Position numbers and translations under genes: made by a program
Shown: positions 1-7,030 of the stretch, one piece after another
Numbering within the stretch: position 1 is the stretch's first letter
How the letters are laid out: each line of letters begins with the position of its first letter
Assembly (NCBI GenBank): GCA_016763335.1
Contig: JAESUD010000001.1
Location: 1 to 11,067, forward strand
Direction: 5' to 3'
Origin: Emcibacteraceae bacterium
Lineage (GTDB): Bacteria; Pseudomonadota; Alphaproteobacteria; Sphingomonadales; Emcibacteraceae
Length of the DNA: 11,067 nucleotides
The notes under the pieces: model-generated
Seen by the model: the letters and a program-made list of their open reading frames with translations, nothing else
The model's database searches: none
Told to the model about the DNA's origin: nothing

Positions 1-1547
1 ACTTCAGGTTCGCCGTTCTCATCTTTCATGAAATAAAGGCCGTCCATCATCGTACGCGCTACCCAGAAAAAGATAATATCAAAGCCGGTAACGAGAACGT
101 CTGATTTATAATGACGTTGCAACTCTTTTGTATTTTCTGGCCAGCCAAGGGTGGCTGTAGGCCAAAGAGCAGAAGAAAACCATGTGTCTAGAACATCTTG
201 ATCACGGGTAATTTTTTTAACTTCACCGTAATGGTCGTCTGCTAATTTTTGTGCTTCCTGTTCGGTAACCGCAACAAATACTTTGCCGTCTGGTCCGTAC
301 CATGCCGGAATTTGATGCCCCCACCAAAGTTGGCGAGAAACACACCATGGCTCAATATTACGCATCCATTCGTAATATGTTTTTTCCCATGTCTTGGGAA
401 CAAATTTTGTTTTGCCCGTTTCAACGGCCTCAAGTGCCGGCTTGGCCAGTGTCACCGCATCAACATACCATTGATCAGTAAGCCATGGTTCAATAGGCAC
501 ACCTGAGCGATCACCATATGGCACCATATGTACCGTTGGTTCCGTTTTGTCGAGCAGTCCTAACGCGTCCATATCCGCAACAATAAGTTTCCTTGCTTCA
601 AAACGGTCTAATCCACGATATTTTTCCGGCACATTTTCATTAAGCACGGCATTTTCATCAAAAATATTGATATTTTCAAGATCATGGCGTTTTCCAACCA
701 TGTGGTCGTCAAAATCATGAGCCGGGGTTATTTTAACGGCACCGGAACCCTTTTCCGGGTCGGCATGTTCATCTGCTATGATTTTTAGCTTACGACCAAC
801 CAATGGCAATGTTAAGGTTTTACCAATTAAATCTTTATAACGTTCATCGTCAGCATTAACCGCAACAGCCACATCACCTAGCATAGTTTCAGGGCGGGTT
901 GTTGCTACCGTTAAATATCGCCCCTCTTCGCCATCAACCGGATATTTAAAATGCCAATAAAAGCCATTTACTTCGCGTTGCTCAACCTCAAGATCAGATA
1001 TCGCCGTACAGAGTTTTGGGTCCCAGTTTACCAGACGCTTTGCTTTAAAAATAAGATCATCATTATAAAGATCAACGAATTTTTTTAATACTGCATGAAC
1101 AAAACCATCATCCATTGTGAACTTTTGTCGTGACCAGTCACAGCTTTGACCAAGGCGGCGCATTTGATTAAATATAATGCCGCCGCTTTCTTCTTTCCAT
1201 TCCCAGACACGGTTCACAATACCTTCCCGGCCAAGATCATGACGGCGAATATTATCAGCATCAAGCTGGCGTTCAACGACCATTTGTGTTGCAATGCCGG
1301 CATGATCCATACCAGGTTGCCATAATACATCACGGCCCTGCATTCTGCGCCACCGAATAAGAATATCCTGTAATGTATGATTTAAAGCATGACCAATATG
1401 GAGACTACCGGTAACATTTGGTGGTGGTAGAATAATTGTAAATGGGTCCGCATCCGGACGTTGTCCACATTTAAATGCACCGCTATCATCCCAACGGTCA
1501 TATATATCTTTTTCTCTAGCCGAAAAATCAAAGGTCTTATCAAGCAT
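1..1547 (-). CDS. valS: Valine--tRNA ligase (valyl-tRNA synthetase), N-terminal 515 residues, cut by the left edge
   Basis: This cytoplasmic class I aminoacyl-tRNA synthetase charges tRNA-Val with valine and edits mischarged threonine. I translated the reverse strand from an ATG at 1547. Near the N terminus is the ValRS signature [15 protein letters not shown], with the ATP-binding HIGH motif at residues 50-53. The CP1 editing domain follows, marked by [10 protein letters not shown] and [16 protein letters not shown]. The visible part ends just after [13 protein letters not shown]. The KMSKS loop and the anticodon-binding and C-terminal domains lie beyond the left edge, so the gene is cut by the window and not broken. 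The start was chosen because it begins the continuous frame and gives the usual short ValRS N terminus. Its ribosome binding site is weak, only A/G-rich. The gene is downstream of popZ, and a terminator-like hairpin sits in its short leader. Confidence 0.97.
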   Translation of the reverse strand, partial: MLDKTFDFSAREKDIYDRWDDSGAFKCGQRPDADPFTIILPPPNVTGSLHIGHALNHTLQDILIRWRRMQGRDVLWQPGMDHAGIATQMVVERQLDADNIRRHDLGREGIVNRVWEWKEESGGIIFNQMRRLGQSCDWSRQKFTMDDGFVHAVLKKFVDLYNDDLIFKAKRLVNWDPKLCTAISDLEVEQREVNGFYWHFKYPVDGEEGRYLTVATTRPETMLGDVAVAVNADDERYKDLIGKTLTLPLVGRKLKIIADEHADPEKGSGAVKITPAHDFDDHMVGKRHDLENINIFDENAVLNENVPEKYRGLDRFEARKLIVADMDALGLLDKTEPTVHMVPYGDRSGVPIEPWLTDQWYVDAVTLAKPALEAVETGKTKFVPKTWEKTYYEWMRNIEPWCVSRQLWWGHQIPAWYGPDGKVFVAVTEQEAQKLADDHYGEVKKITRDQDVLDTWFSSALWPTATLGWPENTKELQRHYKSDVLVTGFDIIFFWVARTMMDGLYFMKDENGEPE

Positions 1548-1565
1548 TTCTTTTTTCTTATTCCC

Positions 1566-1598
1566 ATATAAAAACAGAAGAACCAATTGGTCCTTCTG
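1566..1598 (-). terminator. Rho-independent terminator-like hairpin after popZ, in the valS leader
   Basis: On the minus strand, 1598 to 1575 is a near-perfect palindrome: a 10-bp stem with one G-U pair around an AATT loop. The run TTTTTATAT follows directly (1574-1566). This is the layout of an intrinsic terminator and would end the popZ transcript. It finishes only about 18 nt before the valS start codon, so it is either a terminator with the valS promoter squeezed around it, or an attenuator acting on valS. Confidence 0.7.
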
Positions 1599-1638
1599 TA
1601 TCAAACTATAACTTCTTAATCAGAAAGTCTTCTATAAA

Positions 1639-2268
1639 TTATGGTTTTTTTGTTCTGGCGAGGCGGGCTATTTCTTTAGCAACCATTCGTTCTGCCAGTG
1701 GCGGTAAATTTACTTCAAGCCACTCTTTAAGCATTGGCCTTAAAAGCTCTCGTACCAAGTCTTCGAGTGTATTACCTGAGCCTTGGTATCCCGTAGTCAG
1801 AAGTGCCGACAATGCATCAAACTGGCCTTGTATTTCCGAGGAAGTCGCTTCTGAAATTATGACATCATCACCTTCAGCCGGATCTACATCATCAATTCCA
1901 TCACCATCAAGAACTTCAGGTGCGGGTTCTGGATCCGCTTCAGGCTCTGGTTCCGGCTCTGGCTCATCTTTAGCTTCAGGCTCATCTTCTAAAACCAGTT
2001 CGTCTTCTTCATCTTCAACACTATCAAACATGTTATCAATATCATCTTGTGAAGCGTCTTCGAGATCATCTTCTGTCAATTCTAAAACATCCTCTCCCTC
2101 TTCTGGTGCTGGTTCCGGCTCTGGATCGGGTTCAGGCGTTGGTTCTGGTGCAGGTTCGGCTGCCGCCTCTTCCGGTGCAGCTTCCTCATCATCTTCCGAA
2201 ATAATTCGACGAATGGAGGCAAGAATTTCTTCCATGCTTGGTTCTTCTTCTTTTTCCGGCTCACTCAT
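1639..2268 (-). CDS. popZ: Polar organizing protein PopZ (DUF2497 family)
   Basis: PopZ is a self-assembling scaffold at the cell pole of alphaproteobacteria. In Caulobacter it anchors the ParB-parS centromere and recruits cell-cycle regulators. The 209-residue protein has the three expected parts. A short N-terminal partner-binding helix contains SMEEILASIRRIISED (residues 11-26). A long disordered linker rich in Pro, Glu and Asp follows (about 27-130), with many EP/PEPE repeats. The conserved C-terminal oligomerization region begins LEDLVRELLRPMLKEWL (168-184) and ends NLPPLAERMVAKEIARLAR. The linker looks somewhat longer than in the 177-residue Caulobacter protein. The gene lies between tolC and valS, a common alphaproteobacterial order. 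It has its own promoter-like sequence upstream, and the preceding tolC transcript ends in a strong terminator. The start has GGGA about 9 nt upstream. A Ser-rich frame on the opposite strand is an artefact of the Glu/Pro-rich coding sequence. Confidence 0.93.
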   Translation of the reverse strand: MSEPEKEEEPSMEEILASIRRIISEDDEEAAPEEAAAEPAPEPTPEPDPEPEPAPEEGEDVLELTEDDLEDASQDDIDNMFDSVEDEEDELVLEDEPEAKDEPEPEPEPEADPEPAPEVLDGDGIDDVDPAEGDDVIISEATSSEIQGQFDALSALLTTGYQGSGNTLEDLVRELLRPMLKEWLEVNLPPLAERMVAKEIARLARTKKP

Positions 2269-2320
2269 CTTTTATTCCCGTATTTTAAAATCTATTTTTT
2301 TATAGTTAAAAGTTATAACC

Positions 2321-2349
2321 CTTATATCCGTTTTTACCATAATTGTTAA
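2321..2349 (-). promoter_or_regulatory. Candidate sigma-70-type promoter for popZ
   Basis: On the minus strand, TTAACA (2349-2344) and TATAAG (2326-2321) are separated by 17 nt, each one mismatch from the -35 and -10 consensus. A start site near 2314 would give a leader of about 45 nt. Position supports it, because it lies between the tolC terminator and the popZ start. The DNA here is very A+T-rich, so chance matches are easy. Confidence 0.4.
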
Positions 2350-2404
2350 CCATAAAATTATTATTTAATTTCATAAGATTATCGTTGTTTTTTAACAACT
2401 TTGA

Positions 2405-2439
2405 TAAAACAAAACGGCACTATATGAATATAGTGCCGT
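2405..2439 (-). terminator. Intrinsic terminator of tolC
   Basis: Two perfectly complementary 12-nt arms (2414-2425 and 2428-2439) flank a two-base centre; in practice this is an 11-bp stem with a small loop. On the minus strand the stem is followed by TTTGTTTTA. It lies 50 nt after the tolC stop codon and separates tolC from popZ. Confidence 0.9.
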
Positions 2440-2488
2440 AATATTTAACAAAAATTAAAGATTTAATAATTTTTAATGAAGTGATGGA

Positions 2489-3856
2489 TTATTCTGTTCT
2501 AAATCCATAAATTTGCCATTCTGTATCGTCGCTTTTGCCTTTTGCATCATATATTGCAACATCAAGTCCAAGCTGTTTTGCATTAAGCTGACCAATTGTT
2601 GCTAACAGATTAAAAGCTGATACAGTTCTATCTCTCACGGCACGTGCATTGTTCACACGTGCATCAAGAAGCTCTTGTTCAGCATCGAGCACATCAAGAA
2701 TAGTTCGTGATCCAACATCGGCTTCCTGACGTACACCTTCAAGAGCAATTTCGTTTGCTTCAAGCTGTACAAGCGTTGATGTAATTCGAGCGCTTGCCTC
2801 GCGGTAGCTTTCCCATGCATTACGGACAAGTTCTTGAATTTCACGTTCGGCGGCAATGGCTTCCATGCGGAATTGGCTGCGGCGTTGTTTTGCCTGACGC
2901 ACTACAGAAGCCTGAACACCCGCCTGGTAAATTGGAACAGTAATGTTTGCCTGAATTGTTTTTGCCGTTGTTTTATCGCCAGGCAAGAATGAATCCCAGC
3001 TTCTTTGATAGCTAGCACCAACGGTTAATGACGGTCCAAGACCACCATATTGTTTTTTAACGGCGTAATTTGCTGCTGATTCAGATGCGTTTGCAGCAAG
3101 AATTACCGGATGGTTACGCGAAGCAAGCTCATAAGCCGCCTCTTCAGATGCCGGAAGTGCTGGAATGATAATGTCACGGTCTAATGTTCCCGGCTCATTT
3201 CCAACGACACGGCGAAATGCGGCCCGGCTTGCTGTTAAAATTGCTTCGGCATTAATTTTTTCTGATTGTGCCCGTGAAAGGCGCGCCCGTGACTGGGCCA
3301 CATCAGTTCGAGTAATTTCACCAACTTCAAAGCGATCTTCACTCGCCTGTAACTGACGTTTAAGGGCAATTACGTTATTGGTTGTAAACTCAAGAAAAGC
3401 TTCATCGCGGATCACATCGGAATATGATGTTACTGTCGCCATAAAAATTTGTTGTTCAGTATTCATTAGTTGAGCACGCCCAGCTTCAGCAAGTTTCCTC
3501 GCTTCTCTGGTACCGTTTACTGTTTGAAAACTACGAAATACTGGTTGCTCAATAGATATGCCTAGTGATTTTGGTTTGGTTACCGCAGCACTAAGGAATG
3601 ATCCTGCACGTTGGTTATCCTGCCTCGACCATGATCCTGAACCCATAATAGTTGGGCGCCATCCCGATGTTGCCTGATTAACGGTTTCATCGGTAACACG
3701 TTGGCCTGCGCGGGCAGCACCTAACGAAGGATTATTTACATAAGCCGTCGTCATGGCTTCTTTTAAATCTTCAGCCTGAGCAAAAAATGTTGACCCCATT
3801 AGTCCGGCGAGAATCATTGCAGTTCCAAGAATAGGTCTTTTTATTCTTATAGTCAT
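2489..3856 (-). CDS. tolC: TolC-family outer membrane efflux/secretion channel
   Basis: This is a 455-residue outer membrane channel. As a trimer, TolC family members form the exit duct for RND or ABC efflux pumps and for type I secretion. A signal peptide covers residues 1-28: basic start TIRIKR, hydrophobic core, cleavage after AQA. The mature protein starts EDLKEAMTTAYVNNPSL, the usual TolC opening. Two OEP repeats with long coiled-coil helices follow. The C-terminal repeat contains RTILDVLDAEQELLDARVN and a late LLATIGQLNA segment typical of the TolC type I secretion family. The length is normal. The start has AAGG 8 nt upstream. A terminator lies downstream, and a 354-nt intergenic region with promoter- and operator-like sequences lies upstream. 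No pump or membrane-fusion genes are adjacent, so it is probably a general-purpose channel serving several systems. Confidence 0.95.
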   Translation of the reverse strand: MTIRIKRPILGTAMILAGLMGSTFFAQAEDLKEAMTTAYVNNPSLGAARAGQRVTDETVNQATSGWRPTIMGSGSWSRQDNQRAGSFLSAAVTKPKSLGISIEQPVFRSFQTVNGTREARKLAEAGRAQLMNTEQQIFMATVTSYSDVIRDEAFLEFTTNNVIALKRQLQASEDRFEVGEITRTDVAQSRARLSRAQSEKINAEAILTASRAAFRRVVGNEPGTLDRDIIIPALPASEEAAYELASRNHPVILAANASESAANYAVKKQYGGLGPSLTVGASYQRSWDSFLPGDKTTAKTIQANITVPIYQAGVQASVVRQAKQRRSQFRMEAIAAEREIQELVRNAWESYREASARITSTLVQLEANEIALEGVRQEADVGSRTILDVLDAEQELLDARVNNARAVRDRTVSAFNLLATIGQLNAKQLGLDVAIYDAKGKSDDTEWQIYGFRTE

Positions 3857-3969
3857 ATCTAATACCTTGTTTTCTTTGTGTCTTTTATTAGTTTAATAGA
3901 GGAAAAACACTTACAATTTCTTAATTTTTGAGAATTTGCCTTAAAATGTTACCACTGTCAACATCAAGT

Positions 3970-3986
3970 TTATCACTATGCGATAA
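3970..3986. repeat. Inverted repeat TTATC-N7-GATAA upstream of tolC (candidate operator)
   Basis: TTATC (3970-3974) and GATAA (3982-3986) form a 17-bp dyad. Centre and size suit a dimeric repressor or activator. It lies 9 nt upstream of a TTGACA hexamer reading toward tolC. I cannot name the regulator. Confidence 0.35.
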
Positions 3987-4061
3987 GGCGGATAAAAAAT
4001 GCGACAAAAACGGTACTATTAAAACACGTCCTCATTCATAAGTTATTGTTCTTTTTTCTCT

Positions 4062-4091
4062 ATTACATTAGATTAGCAATAATTGTGCCAA
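4062..4091 (-). promoter_or_regulatory. Candidate tolC promoter
   Basis: On the minus strand, TTGGCA (4091-4086) and TGTAAT (4067-4062) are 18 nt apart, each one mismatch from consensus. Transcription from here would give a leader of about 200 nt before tolC. The alternative is the TTGACA at 3961-3956, which lacks a good -10. Confidence 0.35.
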
Positions 4092-4138
4092 AAAATAATC
4101 TATTTAAATACAAGATCTTAGGGGATTGGTGTCCGATT

Positions 4139-4170
4139 TCGAACAACTATAACTGTTCATTATCGAACAA
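4139..4170. repeat. Three alternating GAACA/TGTTC half-sites upstream of tolC
   Basis: TCGAACAA occurs at 4139-4146 and again at 4163-4170, a direct repeat with 24-bp period. The inverted half-site TGTTC lies between them at 4154-4158. This gives two overlapping dyads, GAACA-N8-TGTTC and TGTTC-N6-GAACA. They lie about 50-80 bp upstream of the candidate tolC -35, a place where activators bind. Without a T-tract this is not a terminator. Confidence 0.4.
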
Positions 4171-4210
4171 AACTGACTAACTGATAAACGCAAACTAAAA
4201 TTAAACACCC

Positions 4211-4882
4211 TTAAAATTGAAACCCTTTTTGCTTCTCAAAACCGTCTAGTTTCGGCGCAACAATATCGAACAAAGTTCTTACGCCCTTAATTTTATCTTT
4301 ATATGTAACCAGTGCACCACGACCAAAACCGTCTCGATTTAGCACACATAAAATTCTGCCACCATCGTTTAACTGTTCAAGTAGAGCCGTTGGCACTTCA
4401 TCAATCAACCCGCCAATAAAAATTAAATCATAAGGGCCTTGTTTGGCGAGACCTTCAGTATGGGGAGCACTAACAAGGGCAACATTATCACACCCTTGTT
4501 CAGCAAGCGTATTTATTGCCTGTTCGGCAAGTGCTTCATCCTGTTCAATAGCAACGACCGCTTCAACCATTTTACTTAAAACCGCCGACGAATAACCAGT
4601 GGCCGGAGCAATATCAAGAACAAGTTCATTTTCATTAATTTCGGCAGCGCTGAGGAGTTTTGCAAACGCAAGCGGTTCCAACAAATAACGTCCATCGGCC
4701 ACTTTTATGCTTTTATCAATATAGGCTACACCCTTGCGGTTATCAGGAAGGAAAGCTTCGCGGTTAACCGCTTCAATGGCATCAATAACATTTTGGTCTG
4801 TCACATTATTTGGCAGAAGATGCCCATCAATCATATGTTTTCTTGCTGCGGCATTGCCATTTTCAGTGTTCGTCATATTCAT
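4211..4882 (-). CDS. PIMT-like (protein-L-isoaspartate O-methyltransferase family) SAM-dependent methyltransferase
   Basis: This 223-residue protein has a Rossmann-fold methyltransferase core of the Pcm/PIMT family. The N-terminal part (VTDQNVIDAIEAVNREAFLP, residues 27-46, then GVAYID) matches the PIMT front region. The SAM-binding motif I is VLDIAPATGYSSAVL (88-102), with an acidic residue later in VVAIEQD. YDLIFIGG and GGRILCV follow as the late core strands. True PIMT carries a catalytic Ser/Thr in a GQTIS-P segment. Here the equivalent is GRYLLEP (64-70), with no Ser or Thr, and motif I has Ala-Pro where Gly is usual. Repair of isoaspartate is therefore doubtful. Homologues next to tolC in other alphaproteobacteria are, as I recall them, of the same non-canonical type. 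AGGAAG 6 nt before the first ATG supports this start over the Met at codon 3. Confidence 0.85.
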   Translation of the reverse strand: MNMTNTENGNAAARKHMIDGHLLPNNVTDQNVIDAIEAVNREAFLPDNRKGVAYIDKSIKVADGRYLLEPLAFAKLLSAAEINENELVLDIAPATGYSSAVLSKMVEAVVAIEQDEALAEQAINTLAEQGCDNVALVSAPHTEGLAKQGPYDLIFIGGLIDEVPTALLEQLNDGGRILCVLNRDGFGRGALVTYKDKIKGVRTLFDIVAPKLDGFEKQKGFQF

Positions 4883-4910
4883 CTAGCACTTCCTATAATT
4901 TTCTTGAAAC

Positions 4911-4939
4911 TTTATAATACGAATATCTGACCATTACAA
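4911..4939 (-). promoter_or_regulatory. Candidate promoter of the PIMT-like gene
   Basis: On the minus strand, TTGTAA (4939-4934), a 17-nt spacer and TATAAA (4916-4911) lie in the 86-nt gap after the aldo/keto reductase gene. The predicted start near 4904 leaves a leader of about 22 nt containing the AGGAAG ribosome binding site. Confidence 0.45.
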
Positions 4940-4968
4940 CAGCCCTATTTTATGTATAGTAATTTTTA

Positions 4969-5961
4969 TTATGTATTTTCTTCCGAGCGATCAGTGGCTG
5001 TTGGTGGTGCATCGGCCAATGTTGATATTTCACATCTCATTTCATCTGTCATATCAATATCAACGGATGCCAATGACGGCAACAATTGTTCGACACTACG
5101 CCCACCAATAATTGGCGCACTAAGTGCAGCGTGAGAACCAACCCATGCTATAGCAAGACTAATGGGATTCACATTATGTGCAGCGGCATAATCCGAGAGT
5201 TTTTGTGCGATTTGCATGTGCTTTTTATCTTCATAACGTTTTTTATACATGGCCATGGTGTTAAGGCGGCCCTGTTCATTTACAACACCCGGTTTAAGAT
5301 ATTTACCCGATAGAATCCCGCCCCCAAGCGGACTATAGGAAAATACACCAAGTCCTTCACTTTTTGCCATAGGAAGAATTTCGATCTCGCATTGCCGTTT
5401 TAACAAACTATACATTGGTTGAATGCAAGAAATAGGCGCGTAATTATGCAATTTTGTAATGCCTACCGCTTTCATATATTGCCATGCAGCAAAATTACTG
5501 AGACCAATGTAATTAATTTTACCTTGATGAACCAGATCATTATAGACGGACAAACTTTCTTCAAGCGAACAATCATCATCAAAACGGTGCATATAATAAA
5601 TATCAATATAATCTGTTTTAAGGCGCTTAAGGCTATCATCAACGGCGCGAGTGACATGGGTGCGGTTAAGCCCCCGTTCCCAAGTCGTGGCACCACCACC
5701 AACATATGTATCAATCGGAAAATATGCTTTGGATGAAATAATAACTTCTTCACGGTGAGGTTTGATGAGGTTTCCAAGAATTTCTTCGGAATTCCCGCCA
5801 GCATAAAGATTTGCACAATCAAAGAAATTAATGCCTTTATCGCGGGCCGCATTATATATTTTAGCGGATTCAGCCTCGTCTGCCCCCGAGCCAAAAGTCA
5901 TCGTCCCCAGGCAAAGTGAAGACACTTTAATCCCCGTATTACCCATTCTGTTATATTTCAT
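4969..5961 (-). CDS. Aldo/keto reductase
   Basis: This 330-residue, NADPH-dependent (by family) cytoplasmic oxidoreductase reduces aldehydes or ketones on a TIM barrel. The N terminus YNRMGNTGIKVSSLCLGTMTFG is the family opening. The catalytic tetrad is visible: Asp48 (NFFDCANLY), Tyr53, Lys78 (IISSKAY) and His125 (YIDIYYMH). The cofactor region includes YIGLSNF, VFSYSPLGGGILSGKY and the C-terminal PIIGGRSVEQL. It resembles the large bacterial AKR group that includes YghZ/Tas-like enzymes. The natural substrate cannot be read from sequence. The start is preceded by GAGGAA, a strong ribosome binding site. The gene sits between the pterin cluster and the methyltransferase, with 84- and 86-nt gaps and its own promoter-like pair. 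A direct role in Phe hydroxylation is not indicated. Confidence 0.93.
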   Translation of the reverse strand: MKYNRMGNTGIKVSSLCLGTMTFGSGADEAESAKIYNAARDKGINFFDCANLYAGGNSEEILGNLIKPHREEVIISSKAYFPIDTYVGGGATTWERGLNRTHVTRAVDDSLKRLKTDYIDIYYMHRFDDDCSLEESLSVYNDLVHQGKINYIGLSNFAAWQYMKAVGITKLHNYAPISCIQPMYSLLKRQCEIEILPMAKSEGLGVFSYSPLGGGILSGKYLKPGVVNEQGRLNTMAMYKKRYEDKKHMQIAQKLSDYAAAHNVNPISLAIAWVGSHAALSAPIIGGRSVEQLLPSLASVDIDMTDEMRCEISTLADAPPTATDRSEENT

Positions 5962-5993
5962 TTATTCCTCATATTTTTTGATTTGAGCAGAGT

Positions 5994-6022
5994 ATAATAT
6001 CAAATGGAAAATGTTAAATCAA
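5994..6022 (-). promoter_or_regulatory. Candidate promoter of the aldo/keto reductase gene
   Basis: On the minus strand, TTGATT (6022-6017), a 17-nt spacer and TATTAT (5999-5994) lie in the 84-nt gap after phhB. The -10 is one and the -35 two mismatches from consensus. No strong terminator is visible between phhB and this site, so read-through from the hydroxylase operon is also possible. Confidence 0.4.
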
Positions 6023-6045
6023 AAATTAAGAGCTTATTGCGAAAA

Positions 6046-6330
6046 TTAAGACGCGGCGACTTCATCAATGAATGTTGCTAGTTCAAGGTCATAACTGGTA
6101 ACACCATTTGCATCATGCGTGGCCAGAGTTACATTGAGTTTATTATAAACATTAAACCATTCAGGATGATGATCCATTTGTTCTGCTTTATCCGCTATTT
6201 TAGTCATTGCCGCAAAGGCAGCGTCAAAATCCTTGAACGTAAATTGTTTATAGATCGCTTCCCTGCCCTCAACCGCTGTCCAACCATCAAGTGACGAAAG
6301 TAGATCATTTAAATTCATTTTTTTAAACAT
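6046..6330 (-). CDS. phhB: Pterin-4a-carbinolamine dehydratase (4a-hydroxytetrahydrobiopterin dehydratase)
   Basis: This 94-residue enzyme dehydrates the 4a-hydroxytetrahydropterin released by aromatic amino acid hydroxylases to quinonoid dihydropterin. The family signature is complete: EQMDHHPEWFNVYNKLNVTL (residues 50-69), with the catalytic His pair at 54-55, followed by THDANGVTSYDLELA with the third His at 72. The length is typical. An AAGGA ribosome binding site 7 nt upstream of the first ATG favours this start over Met5; it immediately follows, and overlaps, the stop codon of the preceding SDR gene. The 9-nt gap to the SDR gene implies co-transcription with phhA and the SDR. Here it would hand its product directly to the reductase encoded just upstream. 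Confidence 0.95.
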   Translation of the reverse strand: MFKKMNLNDLLSSLDGWTAVEGREAIYKQFTFKDFDAAFAAMTKIADKAEQMDHHPEWFNVYNKLNVTLATHDANGVTSYDLELATFIDEVAAS

Positions 6331-6339
6331 GTTTATTCC

Positions 6340-7020
6340 TTAAACGCGGCCAGCAACGGGGATTAGCGCCCCATTTATACCCGATGCTTCATTAGAGGCT
6401 AAAAATACCATCTGGTCAATTATTTCAGTGGTCGTTACCCATTTTGTAAAATCGGCGTCAGGCATATCACTTCTGTTTACCGGTGTATCAATAATTGACG
6501 GCATAATGGCATTTACGGTCACATTATCCGGTGTTTCAATCGCGAGTGCTTCAGTAAAGCGCATTACCGCAGCCTTTGACACGGCGTAAGCCGCCATGCC
6601 TTCTTGTGCTTTTAACGCTGCCATAGCAGCGATGTTAATGATCCTGCCATTTTTTGAACTTTCAATTTTTTCAAGTGACGCTTTGGTCATATTATACATG
6701 GTTTTAAAATTGATATTAAACTGTGCGTCAAAATCATCAACACTCGTGTCTTTTATGGTTTTCCAGATAAAACCACCGGCAATATTGATCAAGATATCCG
6801 GCGCGGAAAATTTACAGCATGTGGTATCAATAATTGCTTTTGCATGATCAATATTTGTCAAATCGCAATTCTCAATTGAATGAACAGCATCATTAACATC
6901 AGCGGGCCTTGTTCCGCCGAACGCCGCTACAACATTTGCGCCTTGTTCAAAAAATTTCTTAACTGTTGCGGTTCCAAGAAACCCGTCAGCACCTGTAATA
7001 ATAATCGTTTTATTGTTCAT
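6340..7020 (-). CDS. SDR-family oxidoreductase, probable quinonoid dihydropteridine reductase (QDPR-like)
   Basis: This is a 226-residue short-chain dehydrogenase/reductase. Family features are TGADGFLG (residues 9-16), INIAGG (79-83) and the Tyr145-x3-Lys149 pair (YAVSK). Several details match animal dihydropteridine reductase as I remember it: the glycine spacing G-x2-G-x2-G in the nucleotide loop, AGG followed by an aromatic cluster, EGM then the active Tyr, Ala instead of the usual catalytic Ser (IAAMAAL, 130-136), and the signature DTPVNRSDMPDADFTKW (178-194), close to DTPxNRxxMPxADFxxW. By family this enzyme reduces quinonoid dihydropterin with NAD(P)H. Placement between phhA and phhB fits recycling of the hydroxylase cofactor. 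The frame is open further upstream to 7398, but the start at 7020 was chosen because AGGAAG lies 4 nt upstream and the longer version would overlap phhA. A general SDR role remains possible. Confidence 0.78.
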   Translation of the reverse strand: MNNKTIIITGADGFLGTATVKKFFEQGANVVAAFGGTRPADVNDAVHSIENCDLTNIDHAKAIIDTTCCKFSAPDILINIAGGFIWKTIKDTSVDDFDAQFNINFKTMYNMTKASLEKIESSKNGRIINIAAMAALKAQEGMAAYAVSKAAVMRFTEALAIETPDNVTVNAIMPSIIDTPVNRSDMPDADFTKWVTTTEIIDQMVFLASNEASGINGALIPVAGRV

Positions 7021-7030
7021 TTCACTTCCT

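Larger units (their letters stand above)
3857..4210. other. 354-nt intergenic region between the PIMT-like gene and tolC
   Basis: I found no convincing gene here. It is very A+T-rich and holds regulatory-looking structure: three GAACA/TGTTC half-sites (4139-4170), a TTGGCA/TGTAAT promoter candidate (4062-4091), an inverted repeat TTATC-N7-GATAA (3970-3986), and an isolated perfect -35-like TTGACA on the minus strand (3961-3956) without a good -10. I see no intrinsic terminator for the upstream methyltransferase gene. Confidence 0.7.

Noticed and set aside
1..1547. valS as a truncated pseudogene lacking KMSKS
   Set aside because: The frame stays open to the window edge and stops about where the KMSKS segment would begin shortly after, so it is cut by the window.
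1859..2305. Ser/Gly-rich 148-residue open frame on the plus strand opposite popZ
   Set aside because: It is the reverse complement of the Glu/Pro/Asp codons of PopZ, giving low-complexity Ser-Gly. It has no domain and popZ is clearly the real gene.
2341..2380. CtrA-box-like TTAA-N7-ATTA sequence upstream of popZ
   Set aside because: It matches only partly, and TTAA occurs often in this A+T-rich stretch; I could not support a cell-cycle regulator site.
4139..4170. LexA box reading of the GAAC/GTTC repeats
   Set aside because: The alphaproteobacterial SOS box is a direct GTTC-N7-GTTC repeat. The spacing and orientation here do not fit.
5419..5894. Open frames on both strands within the aldo/keto reductase gene
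   Set aside because: They lack recognisable domains and ribosome binding sites and are shadows of a gene with a complete catalytic tetrad.
6023..6045. Small hairpin after phhB as a terminator
   Set aside because: The stem is only about four pairs (TAAG/CTTA) and too weak, although T-rich sequence follows.
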